From Ignavibacteriales bacterium (GTDB taxonomy: Bacteria > Bacteroidota > Ignavibacteria > Ignavibacteriales > Ignavibacteriaceae): a DNA stretch of 64,000 nucleotides. Position numbers and translations under genes: made by a program. How positions within the stretch are numbered: position 1 is the first letter of the stretch; every line of letters starts with the position of its first letter. Of this stretch, positions 53,235 through 63,100 are shown one piece after another. Location: assembly GCA_020061465.1 (NCBI GenBank), contig JAGUYG010000001.1:43814-107813 (forward strand), given 5' to 3'. The notes under the pieces are model-generated. The model was not told where the DNA came from. It saw nothing but the letters and a program-made list of their open reading frames with translations, and did not search any database.

Positions 53235-53993
53235 TCACCCGCATAGAACCGAACCGCCATTTACATTCAAAACTTCACCAGTAATATGGTTTGCTAAATT
53301 GGAAGCTAAAAATAAAACAGGTCCGGCTATATCATCAGGGGATGCAATTCTTTTTAATGGAATTCCCTGTCTGACTTTCTCTTTGTATTCTTTATCCGAA
53401 AAAACATCCGATACCATGTCGGTATCCACCCAGCCGGGTGCAACCGAATTAACGGTAATATTAAACTCGCCCAATTCAGCGGCAAGAGATTTTGTGAAAG
53501 AAATTAATCCGCCTTTGGATGCGGCATAATGTGAATAAAACGCTTCGCCTCTTTGTCCCGCTGTTGAGGAAATATTTATTATTCTTCCAAACCGATTTTT
53601 TTTCATGTAAGGAAGAACAGCTTTAGTAAATAAAAAAGCAGCGGTAAGATTTATGTTAATTGTTTCCTCCCATTGCTGCAAAGTCATTTCGTCGATTTTG
53701 CCGTACTTCCATATTCCGGCATTGTTAACAAGAATATCTATTCCGTCAAAATCTTTTAGAATACTCTTATGTGTTTTTTCTATTTCTTCAGGAATACCTA
53801 AATCTATACAGTATGCTTTCACTATAGAACCTGTACTTTTTAACAGCCAAACAATTTCATCGGCTTTATGTTTATTCTTGACATACGTAAATGCAACCTG
53901 GGCATTTGCTTCTGCAAATATTTTAACACAAGCTTCACCTATTCCTCGCGATCCACCTGTGATTAGAACTTTTTTTCTTTTAAGATCGATCAT
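53235..53993 (-). CDS. SDR-family oxidoreductase (FabG-like 3-oxoacyl-ACP reductase)
   Basis: 252 residues. Cofactor motif TGGSRGIGEA near residue 12, NNAGIW, catalytic Ser in INISSTAGQRG, Tyr-Lys in YSHYAASKGG, and the PGWVDTD loop. The C-terminus NHITGEVLNVNGGSVL is typical of FabG-like enzymes. It uses NAD(P)H to reduce a keto group; fatty acid elongation is possible but a sugar or other substrate cannot be excluded. It begins four bases after the truA stop, so it is co-transcribed with it. Confidence 0.9.
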   Translation of the reverse strand: MIDLKRKKVLITGGSRGIGEACVKIFAEANAQVAFTYVKNKHKADEIVWLLKSTGSIVKAYCIDLGIPEEIEKTHKSILKDFDGIDILVNNAGIWKYGKIDEMTLQQWEETININLTAAFLFTKAVLPYMKKNRFGRIINISSTAGQRGEAFYSHYAASKGGLISFTKSLAAELGEFNITVNSVAPGWVDTDMVSDVFSDKEYKEKVRQGIPLKRIASPDDIAGPVLFLASNLANHITGEVLNVNGGSVLCG

Positions 53994-53997
53994 TGTT

Positions 53998-54726
53998 TTA
54001 ATACTTTATTTTATACAAAAATAATCCTTTTGCCGGAACTGCTTCGCCGGCGGCTACTCGCTCTTTTTTATTTAATACTTCTAAAATAAAGTCTTTACTC
54101 TTATTTTCTTTAAATGTAAAAAGTAGCGAACCGATTATTGTTCTTACCATTCCGTGAAGAAAGCGGTCGGCTTCAATATAAAAAAGATAAAATTCTTTTA
54201 ATTCGCGCCAGGTTAAATCATAAATTGAACATACTTTGTTTTCAGTCTCGCTTTTTTTTATGCAGAAAGAAGTAAAATCAAAGGTGCCGATGAGAACTTT
54301 GCTTAAATCATTAAGAGCTTGCGTATTAATTTTCTTCTTATAATTATAAGAATACCGATAGTAAAAAGGAGATTTAATCTTACTAAAAAGATAAATATAG
54401 CTGCGTTTTTTTGCATCAAACCTTGCATGAAAATTCAAATCAACCTCTTCCATCCGAATAACAGAAATATCATTAGGGAGAATAGAGTTCAAACCATACT
54501 TAAACTTATGAGTATCAATTAAATTGTTTAATCTGAAATTAGCTGTTTGCCCTAATGCATGAACACCTGAATCCGTTCTGCCCGAGCCGATAAGATTGAC
54601 TTCTTCCTTTGTTAAAACTTTTATTGCTTCTGTAATGGTCTGCTGAATTGTTACGGCATTCTTCTGGATTTGCCAGCCGGCATAATTAGTTCCGTCGTAT
54701 TGAATAATTATTTTATAGTTGTGCAA
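53998..54726 (-). CDS. truA: tRNA pseudouridine(38-40) synthase TruA, TTG start
   Basis: 242 residues from a TTG at 54726. I choose it because the family normally begins near HNYKIIIQYDGTNYAGWQ and GGGA lies eight bases upstream. The frame stays open to 54813, but the extra 29 codons are encoded by a GCGTCTTTGCGCC-type hairpin repeat (54750-54816) and resemble no protein. Catalytic Asp is in SGRTDSGVHALGQ; other blocks are HARFDAKKRSYIYLFSK and FLHGMVRTIIGSLL. TruA isomerises uridines 38-40 in the anticodon arm. It is followed after four bases by an SDR gene. Confidence 0.92.
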   Translation of the reverse strand: MHNYKIIIQYDGTNYAGWQIQKNAVTIQQTITEAIKVLTKEEVNLIGSGRTDSGVHALGQTANFRLNNLIDTHKFKYGLNSILPNDISVIRMEEVDLNFHARFDAKKRSYIYLFSKIKSPFYYRYSYNYKKKINTQALNDLSKVLIGTFDFTSFCIKKSETENKVCSIYDLTWRELKEFYLFYIEADRFLHGMVRTIIGSLLFTFKENKSKDFILEVLNKKERVAAGEAVPAKGLFLYKIKY

Positions 54727-54749
54727 ACTTATTTCCCGATTGTAAATGC

Positions 54750-54816
54750 TTGCGTCTTTGCGCCTTTGCGGTAAGTCCATTAATACATACACCGCAGAGA
54801 CGCAATGGCGCAAAGA
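54750..54816. repeat. Imperfect inverted repeat (GCGTCTTTGCGCC type) upstream of truA
   Basis: TTGCGTCTTTGCGCCTTTGC (about 54750-54769) faces ACCGCAGAGACGCAATGGCG (54791-54810) with a 20-base centre; the arms share GCGTCT, GCGCC and GCGGT blocks in inverted orientation. This kind of sequence recurs as a dispersed repeat in many Bacteroidota. It may overlap the truA leader and could terminate or stabilise transcripts. Confidence 0.6.
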
Positions 54817-54863
54817 AAATTTTTAAATTGAACAAATGGTAATATGGATTCAATAGTATGTAT

Positions 54864-56186
54864 CTAAACTAAAAACAGTATACCTATGTATAAAATCGAC
54901 ACCACCGCAAGTACTCCCAAACCTTTAAGCGCGTATTTACTCAATTCTTTATTACCGAAGAAAATGGTTATTAGACCTTTCACAATCGTATTTGAAACAA
55001 GCGCAATGATTATTCCTATAACCGCTGCACTTTCGGATAATCCGTGCTTTGCCATATTTGCCAGCGTTAGCACGATAGCATCAACGCTTGTTATGCCGGC
55101 GGCGGCACTTGCCGCGTATACTCCTTCTACACCTAAGTAGAACTCAGCGGCTTTTGAAATGAAAATAACTAATCCGAATACAAGCCCGAATAACAGCGCC
55201 GATTTCAGCTCAAACGGGTTCTTAATATCTATCTCTTCAAATTTATTTGTGCTTACTTTCCCCATCATAAATTTACTTACTATTAAACCCGTGATTGTAA
55301 ATATCGCTAGCGGTAAGAGCAGTTCTAATGCAAGCGATGTATTTAGAACCGATGCAACAATAAAAACCCTTGGATACATCACGGTTGATGCAAGCAGTAT
55401 CCCGATTGCACAATTGCCGGCAAGCGATTGGTTATCTTTACTTTTTTTCGACAATGAGAAAGTAACAGCAGTACTGGATACCAGTCCCCCCATCAATCCC
55501 GTAATCGACAATCCTTTTTCCTTGCCAAGCAGCTTAATAAATACGTAACCGACAAAACTTATTCCACTTATAAAAATTACCATATACCATATTAAACGAG
55601 GATTCAAAATATCGAAAGGACCATAAGTTTTATCCGGAAGCAATGGTAAAATAATCACTGTTATTATCGCCAGCTTGATCGTAGCATAAATATCCTCGCC
55701 GCTTACTTTTCCTACAAAAGTGTGGAGCTGAATTTTTAGTGACAAAAAGAGAACAATGGTAACCCCGATAATTGCGGCAAGAATTATATAATTCCAATAA
55801 ACTAACGAACCTAATAGAAAGGCTAAGAAAGTTGAAATCTCTGAAGTGCCTCCATATCTGCCTTCCAAAGCCGAAAAGACGTATGAAGTTGAAATTAACA
55901 GCGCAAAACCGATAAAGATAAATACATAAACCCAAACAGACGTAAAAGATGCAATCATTGCTGCGCTAAATCCGAGTATACATATTAACGGAAACGTTCT
56001 GATGCCGGCAAAAGTTTTTTCTCCCTGCGGACGGGAGTGCTCTCTTTCCAGACCAATCAGTGCGCCAATTAAAACCGCCACAACTAATTTTTGAACTAAT
56101 ATGAACAAATCTTCTGAAGTCAGCACAACGTCAGATGCAATTAAATGATCGGGCAGCAGTTTTAATGTATCCTGAAATGATAACAT
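54864..56186 (-). CDS. MgtC/SapB-type membrane protein with DUF4010 domain
   Basis: 440 residues. Residues about 30-165 form an MgtC-like block (LVVAVLIGALIGLEREHSRP, FAGIRTFPLICILGFSAAMI, the GLERE and RT motifs). About 180-440 form a DUF4010 helical domain (GPFDILNPRLIWYMVIFISG, GLMGGLVSSTAVTFSLSKKS, the GGLxSSTA motif). It has about thirteen membrane helices. Such fusions are widespread; MgtC alone affects magnesium homeostasis, but the joint protein has no established substrate. It is transcribed alone, in opposite direction to the sensor kinase gene. Confidence 0.85.
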   Translation of the reverse strand: MLSFQDTLKLLPDHLIASDVVLTSEDLFILVQKLVVAVLIGALIGLEREHSRPQGEKTFAGIRTFPLICILGFSAAMIASFTSVWVYVFIFIGFALLISTSYVFSALEGRYGGTSEISTFLAFLLGSLVYWNYIILAAIIGVTIVLFLSLKIQLHTFVGKVSGEDIYATIKLAIITVIILPLLPDKTYGPFDILNPRLIWYMVIFISGISFVGYVFIKLLGKEKGLSITGLMGGLVSSTAVTFSLSKKSKDNQSLAGNCAIGILLASTVMYPRVFIVASVLNTSLALELLLPLAIFTITGLIVSKFMMGKVSTNKFEEIDIKNPFELKSALLFGLVFGLVIFISKAAEFYLGVEGVYAASAAAGITSVDAIVLTLANMAKHGLSESAAVIGIIIALVSNTIVKGLITIFFGNKELSKYALKGLGVLAVVSILYIGILFLV

Positions 56187-56405
56187 GCGCGACTACCTAT
56201 AAAAATGTATGAGAATTTATTCCGTTGATTCTATATCTAAAATAACAAATTGGAAGGAATAAAGTAATCAGGAGACGCTGTTTTTCCTCCTCGAAGGGAG
56301 ATTTGAATTCAAATTGATTGATACTTCTCAACAATTGAAATTTAAAATTATTATATTTATTCAAAGTCTATCAAAAAAGTTATGTATTGTAAACGGGGGT
56401 CGACA

Positions 56406-59400
56406 ATGAAAGCCAAAAACAATCGGGAAAAGTTTTTTCCGTTTAGGCTATCCGAAATAAGCGGAATTTTAACCGCCGGACTAGGTTTGATTTCTCTTCT
56501 TGGCTGGATAATCGGATTTCTAACCCTGGCAAGCTTTGGATCAGAATTTATTCCTATGGCTCCAAGTACAGCGCTTCTGTTTGTACTGTTTGGAACTTCA
56601 ATTTTATTACGCGTTCATTTACCATCGCAACAAATTATTCATCGGATAAATATTCTCTGCGGTTTAATTTGTGGATTAATAGCTTTATTACTTTTTTATT
56701 CGTCTTACAATGGTATTTATTTAAATGCCGAACACCCGGGTATTTCAATCAGCGGGAAGATTGGTAAGGTTCCGATTGGTCACATGTCGCCCTTAACCGC
56801 GTTTAATTTTTTGCTTGCGAGTTTATCATTTCTTACCTCCATTCAGTCCTCATTAAAATTCAGATTGTTCTTAATAGCTTTTGGAAGCGCTGGAAGTGTA
56901 ATTTTAATCAGCTTTATTCTTTTGCTTGCATATCTTTTAGGAACACCGCTTTTATACAGCGGAAATATTATTCCTCCTGCTCTGTCAACCGCTTTAGCTT
57001 TTATGGCGCTTGGTGTTGCGCTGTTAAGCTTTGCGGGGCTGCAGTTTTCTACACAGAACCAATCTGTCGAACCAAAATCCACTCAAGCATCTTACACATT
57101 AATTATTGTTTTTGCTTTACTTGCCTCAGGCATTGTTACTATAGGATACAATTATTATCGGAATTATGAAAAACAATTTAGAGCCGAAGTAGAAAAACAA
57201 TTATCAGCAATTACAGATCTTAAGGTAAATGAACTTAAGCAATGGAGAAAAGAACGAATGGGAGATGCGAACGTCTTTTATAAAAACGTAAACTTCTCCT
57301 CATTGGTAAAACAATATCTTACAAATCAAAACAGACGTGATGCTGAAGAAAAACTAAAAATTTGGATGCGGCAGGTTCGTGAAGCTTATATGTATGACCG
57401 CGTTTGTCTTCATGATATAAATGGATTTGAAAAATTTTCCTTTCCCGAAGAAAAAATCTACACTCCCAAAATGTTCTCTGTACGTTCTAAAGAAGCCGTA
57501 AATTCCGGCAAGATAATTTTTGAGGATTTTTACATTGATGAAAGCGATAACAAAATTTACATCTCGATTTTAATACCAATCCTGGATGATCAAAATCAAA
57601 AGCGTATATTGGGAATTCTTGCTCTTCGCATTGACCCGGAACACTATCTCTATCCGCTCATTAACCGATGGCCTACCGTAAGTCGTACCGCCGAAACGTT
57701 GCTTATAAGAAAAGAAGATAATGAAGTTGTGTTTTTGAATGCGTTACGGTTTAATAAAACTGCTGCTCTAAAACTAAGACTCAGAATTACAGAAAACTCT
57801 AATTTACCCGCAGTAAGAGCAGCATTAGGTGAAGAAGGAATTGTGGAAGGAAATGATTACAGAGGATTTCCGGTAATTGCCGTAACCCGGGCGGTTCCCA
57901 ATTCCCCCTGGTATTTAGTAGCCCGTATGGATGCCGATGAAGTTTATCAACCGCTGGCTGAAAGAATTTGGTTCTTAGCAATTTTAATAGGAAGCTTAAT
58001 TATTGGTGCAGGTGCAGGCACTGGATTGATTTGGCGGCAGCAGCACTTATTATTTTACAGGGAGAAGTACAAATCATCCGAACAAATTAGAAAGTTGAAC
58101 CGGGTATATGCAGTACTTAGCGATATTAACCAGGCTATCGTACGCATCCGCGAGCCAAAAAATCTGTTCGATGCCGCTTGTAAAATAGCCGTTGATAACG
58201 GCGGCTTTAAGATGACGTGGATAGGAAGGTTAAATAAGGAAACTAACAAAGTTGAAGTTGCCGCATCTGCAGGCGTTTCCGAAGATTATCTTGCTAAAAT
58301 TAATATCGATATGAGTGATCCTGTAAGAATGCAAGGACCAACCGGAATAGCGATAAAATCAGGTAGGTATATGATTTCGAACGATATCGAAAATGATGAA
58401 TCAATGCTGCCTTGGAAGGAGGTTGCTTCCAATTTAGGATTTAATTCGTCAGCGGCTTTTCCGCTAAAAGTTTTTGGCGAAGTTTGGGGCACATTTAATT
58501 TGTACTCCGGTGAGAAAGAGTTTTTTGACAAAGAAGAGATTAAGCTTTTGGACGAGCTTTCAATGGATATTTCATTCTCAATCGAATTTTTACAGCAAGA
58601 AGCAGAGCGCAAGCATGCTGAGAAAGCGCTGTATGAAAGCGAACAAAAACTTCGTAACATTATTGAAAACAGTACAAATGTTTTTTATTCTCACACTACC
58701 GATCATATTCTTACTTACTTAAGCCCGCAAATTGAAAATTTATTAGGCTACACTCCCGAAGAAGCGTTAGTTAATTGGACCGAACTTGCCTCTGACAATC
58801 CAATAAATGAAGAAGGATATAATTTAACAGTGAAGGCTATTGAAACCGGTTTACCTCAACCGCCGTACGAGCTTGAATTAGTTCACAAAAACGGAAAGAA
58901 GGTATGGGTTGAAGTTCGTGAAGCACCGGTTGTAGAGAACGGAAAAACTATCAGTATTGTTGGTGCACTTGTAGATATAACAGATCGAAAAATTGCCGAA
59001 CAGGAAATTCGTAAGTTAAATGCTGAATTGGAAGAACGCGTGCTGAGAAGAACTGCACAGCTTGAAGCGGCAAATAAAGAGCTTGAAGCTTTTTCGTATT
59101 CCGTTTCTCATGATTTACGCGCACCGCTTAGGGCTATTGACGGCTTCTCTAAAATACTTCTTGAAGAATACAGCAGCAACTTAGATTTTAACGGAAAGAG
59201 AATGTTGGATTTAGTCCGTTTAAGTGCTCAGAATATGGCAAAATTAATAGATGACCTTCTGGTATTTTCCCGAACAAGCAGAACACAAATATCATTAACA
59301 AAAATCAACATGCATGATTTGTTCGCATCCGTGATTAGTGAAATAGAAAGTCCATCTCTGAATATTGATTTCAAATTGAATCCCATACCGGAAGTTAATG

Positions 59401-59768
59401 GCGATCCTAATCTCATTAAACAGGTAATTGTTAATCTGATGAACAATGCGGTAAAATTTTCTAGGACGAGAGAAATGCCAATAGTTGAAATAGGCAGTTT
59501 TATTGAAAGAAACGAAGCAGTGTTTTATGTAAAAGACAATGGTGTAGGTTTTGACATGAAATATGCAGACAAACTTTTCGGAGTATTTCAGCGTTTGCAC
59601 AGCGCCCAAGAGTTTGAAGGAACAGGTGTCGGATTAGCAATCGTGCAGAGAATCATCCACAAACACGGCGGCAGAGTTTGGGCTGAAAGCAAGCCGGATG
59701 AAGGCGCTGTTTTTTGTTTTTCTTTGCCGGTCGCCATTGATGAAGGGAAAATAAAAACGCTATTGTAG
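56406..59768 (+). CDS. Multidomain membrane sensor histidine kinase (GAF, PAS)
   Basis: 1,120 residues from the ATG at 56406, favoured over 56382 because GGGGGT lies seven bases upstream. Seven membrane helices (about 15-250) precede an extracytoplasmic segment (about 255-510) that looks like a cache-type sensor, and an eighth helix (about 520-545). A GAF domain (about 560-725, NGGFKMTWIGRLNKETNKVE) and a PAS domain with PAC (about 735-865) follow, then HisKA with His902 in SYSVSHDLRAPLRAIDGF. The HATPase ends with GTGVGLAIVQRIIHKHGG. It has no receiver. It probably signals to a response regulator not identified here; the next gene is a candidate partner. Confidence 0.92.
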   Translation: MKAKNNREKFFPFRLSEISGILTAGLGLISLLGWIIGFLTLASFGSEFIPMAPSTALLFVLFGTSILLRVHLPSQQIIHRINILCGLICGLIALLLFYSSYNGIYLNAEHPGISISGKIGKVPIGHMSPLTAFNFLLASLSFLTSIQSSLKFRLFLIAFGSAGSVILISFILLLAYLLGTPLLYSGNIIPPALSTALAFMALGVALLSFAGLQFSTQNQSVEPKSTQASYTLIIVFALLASGIVTIGYNYYRNYEKQFRAEVEKQLSAITDLKVNELKQWRKERMGDANVFYKNVNFSSLVKQYLTNQNRRDAEEKLKIWMRQVREAYMYDRVCLHDINGFEKFSFPEEKIYTPKMFSVRSKEAVNSGKIIFEDFYIDESDNKIYISILIPILDDQNQKRILGILALRIDPEHYLYPLINRWPTVSRTAETLLIRKEDNEVVFLNALRFNKTAALKLRLRITENSNLPAVRAALGEEGIVEGNDYRGFPVIAVTRAVPNSPWYLVARMDADEVYQPLAERIWFLAILIGSLIIGAGAGTGLIWRQQHLLFYREKYKSSEQIRKLNRVYAVLSDINQAIVRIREPKNLFDAACKIAVDNGGFKMTWIGRLNKETNKVEVAASAGVSEDYLAKINIDMSDPVRMQGPTGIAIKSGRYMISNDIENDESMLPWKEVASNLGFNSSAAFPLKVFGEVWGTFNLYSGEKEFFDKEEIKLLDELSMDISFSIEFLQQEAERKHAEKALYESEQKLRNIIENSTNVFYSHTTDHILTYLSPQIENLLGYTPEEALVNWTELASDNPINEEGYNLTVKAIETGLPQPPYELELVHKNGKKVWVEVREAPVVENGKTISIVGALVDITDRKIAEQEIRKLNAELEERVLRRTAQLEAANKELEAFSYSVSHDLRAPLRAIDGFSKILLEEYSSNLDFNGKRMLDLVRLSAQNMAKLIDDLLVFSRTSRTQISLTKINMHDLFASVISEIESPSLNIDFKLNPIPEVNGDPNLIKQVIVNLMNNAVKFSRTREMPIVEIGSFIERNEAVFYVKDNGVGFDMKYADKLFGVFQRLHSAQEFEGTGVGLAIVQRIIHKHGGRVWAESKPDEGAVFCFSLPVAIDEGKIKTLL

Positions 59769-60103
59769 TGCGAAACTCCGTTTCGCTTAGACTATAACTA
59801 ATTCTTTAATAATAAAGTCACCTCACGCAGAAAGACCGGTGCGTAAAGATGACATCTTTATTTTGAAAATCAAATTTGAACTAAGTTATCGGATATACTC
59901 AAATATTAATGCTTGATATTTCACGGAAAAAGATGTCATATTTTGGCTGTGCGTAAGGTGAGTAATTAACATGAGCGATTTAGAAAATCGCCTACAATTA
60001 AATTCATACAATTAGCGGCAGAACTAAAAAAGTTTTAATTTTTAGACGCCAAATATCTATTGGTTACCAAGAAGGATTAAACATTACACGATTGAGGGGT
60101 ACA
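59769..60103. other. 335-base intergenic stretch with imperfect inverted repeats
   Basis: No gene is seen between the two kinase genes. ATGACATCTTT (59849-59859) and AAAGATGTCAT (59929-59939) form 11-bp arms 69 bases apart. Outside them CCTCACGCA (59821-59829) faces TGCGTAAGGTGAG, giving an imperfect outer pair. A small hairpin GCGATTT/AAATCGC lies at 59975-59991. The last 12 bases supply the SD of the second kinase gene. Confidence 0.6.
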
Positions 60104-63100
60104 ATGAACGAACAGACAAAAATATTATTGCTGGAAGATAACCCATCTGATGCAGAGCTTATTAAAAGCGAAATACAGAGTTCGGGTAAAAATGCCGAAG
60201 TGCTGCATGTTTTGGATAAAAAATCATACCTACATGCGTTGGAGCAGTTCAAACCCGATCTTATTCTCTCAGATTATTCAATGCTGCAATTCGACGGAAT
60301 GGAGGCACTTAACTTACTAAAAGAAATAAATCAATACATTCCTTTTATTATTGTTACCGGCTCTTTGAATGAAGAAATAGCAGTTGAATGTATGAAAGCC
60401 GGCGCTAATGATTATGTGCTGAAAGATTTTTTAGGCAAACTTGTACCTTCCATTGATGCTGCTCTTGAAAAAAGCAGAATTGTAAAGCAGCGTGAAGCAG
60501 CTCTTAATAAACTCCGCGCAAGCGAACAAAAATTTAGAATCTTAACCAATACTACCAATGCAGCGATTTTCATTTACCAGGGCGAAAATTTTATTTATGT
60601 AAATGCTGCATCGGAAAAATTATCCGGTTACTCGCAGGATGAACTTCTTACAATGAAGTTTTGGGATATTGTTCATCCCGATTACAAGGAATTAATAAAA
60701 AGCAGAGCAGCGGCAAGACTCAGCGGCAAATCCTCTCCAAATAATTATGAATTTAAAATTGTTCGAAAGAACGGAGAGGAGCGTTGGATTGATTTTACCG
60801 CCGGCAGCATCATTTTTAACAATGAACCAGCAGTTATCGGTACAGCTTACGACATTACTGAACGCAAAGCTGCCGAGGAAGAGCTAAAAACAAGCAAGTA
60901 CTTTATTGAAAGAATTACTAACACCGTACCCTTAACCATTTACATTTACGATCTAAAAGAAAATCGAAATGTTTTTGCCAATCGGAATATATTGGAAACA
61001 TTAGGGTACTCGCCTCAAGAGATCTCGAACATCGAAACGGATCTGTTTAAGCTGCTTCTACATCCAGAAGATTTGGAATCGCTTCCTATAAACATTGCGC
61101 GCTTTAATACCGCCGGCGATAATGAAATTTTGGAATTAGAACACCGGATGAAAGATAAAAATGGAAATTTCAGATGGCTTCATTCATGGGAGGTAATATT
61201 TAAGAGAGACGATGAAGGAAAACCTGTTCAAATATTAGGTGCCGTTGAAGATATTACAAAACAAAAAGAGGCATTCGAAAAACTTCTTCAAAGCGAGGAA
61301 AGGTACAGCAGCCAATTTAAGAACAACCACGCCGTAATGCTCATTATCGAACCGCAAAGCGGAAACATTATAGATGCAAATCCGGCTGCCTCTAACTTCT
61401 ACGGATATACGATAGCTAAGTTGAAGGAAATGAAAACTACTCAAATAAATACACTTAGCCGAGATCAACTAATTATTGAAATGGAATTAGCCAGGACCCA
61501 GAAAAGAAATCACTTTTTCCTTAAGCACAAACTTGCCGATGGTACTATAAAGGATGTAGAAGTTTACAGCGGTCCAATCAGCATATTGGGAAACGATTAT
61601 CTCTATTCAATAGTACATGATATTACAGAACGCCGGATTGCAGAAGAAAAATTGCGAAAATTATCAAGTGCAGTAGAACAAAGCCCGGTTTCTATATTAA
61701 TTACCAGCAAATCCGGCGAAATTGAGTACGCAAATCCTACCCTGTGTGAAATTACAGGTTATTCTATTGATGAGCTAATTGGACAAAATCCAAGACTGTT
61801 CAAGTCCGGTGAAATTCCGCATGAAGAATACCAGAAATTGTGGGATACAATTCAACTTGGAAAAACTTGGTACGGAGAATTTCACAACATAAAAAAAGAC
61901 GGCTCACTCTTTTGGGAAGAGGCGTCAATTTCACCAATTAAGGATGAATCCGGGAATATCACTCACTTCTTAGCTGTGAAGGAAGATATAACAGAAAAGA
62001 AAAAACACCTTGAAGCTATCCGGGAAACAGAAGAAAGCTTACGGGTATTAGCCGATGCAACCGGTGTTGTTCTTTATAAGCTTCGATTCGATACAATGCA
62101 GTATGATTATCTTCACCCATCCATTGAACAGCTTACAGGTTATACAGTTGATGAAATTAATTCCTTCGGTTTTTCAAATGTTGTTCTTAGTATTCATCGC
62201 TTCGGTAAGCAAAGCTCCGATAGAGAAGAGATTGTTAAAGAGAGAATCACCGGTAAATTAAGAGAATTTATTGCTGACTATCTCATCAGAACTAAAAGCG
62301 GAGAAGAGAAGTGGCTTGGTGACCGCTCATACCCATGGTATGATAAACCAGGAAATATGATTGGTTCTATCGGGGTGTTGACTGATATAACCGAAAGGAA
62401 AATTAGCGAGCGCGAGTTGATTCAAGCAAAAGAAAAAGCGGAAGAGATGAACAGACTAAAAACAAATTTCCTTAACAACATGAGCCATGAAATCCGCACT
62501 CCGATGGTAGGTATTCTAGGTTTTGCTCAACTGTTACGGGAAGAAATTACCAGTGTTGATCAAAGAAAGATGATGGATGAGATTCTTCTTTCCGGTAAAC
62601 GATTAATGGAAACAATAAATTCAATTTTAGACCTTTCCAGAATCGAATCGAAAAGATTTGATGTTTTCCCTTCGGAATTTGACCTTATAGAAGAAGTGAC
62701 TTCCTCACTGAACAGCCTTACTGCTATTGCCGCTCAAAAAAAATTATATCTCAATATAAATTCTACAGAAAAGAATTTACCGGTCTATTTAGATAAAATA
62801 ATGATAAATCAGATACTAAATAACCTTGTGGGTAATGCAATCAAGTATACGAAAGAGGGCGGTGTTACGGTTAATTTATCAACCGAAAAATCGAGACAAA
62901 AAAAATACGTAAAGCTCGATATTACGGATACTGGTATAGGTATTCCGGAAGAATATCAAAAAATAATTTTCGAAGAATTCAGACAGGTAAGCGAAGGCTT
63001 GAACAGAAGCTTTGAGGGAACGGGTTTGGGTTTAGCCATAACAAAAAGGCTTGTCGAAATTATGAACGGAGAAATTATGGTAAAAAGTAAAGTTGACGCC

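Noticed and set aside
54727..54813. N-terminal extension of truA
   Set aside because: It is encoded largely by a dispersed GCGTCTTTGCGCC-type repeat and does not resemble TruA proteins, which start near HNYKIIIQYDG.
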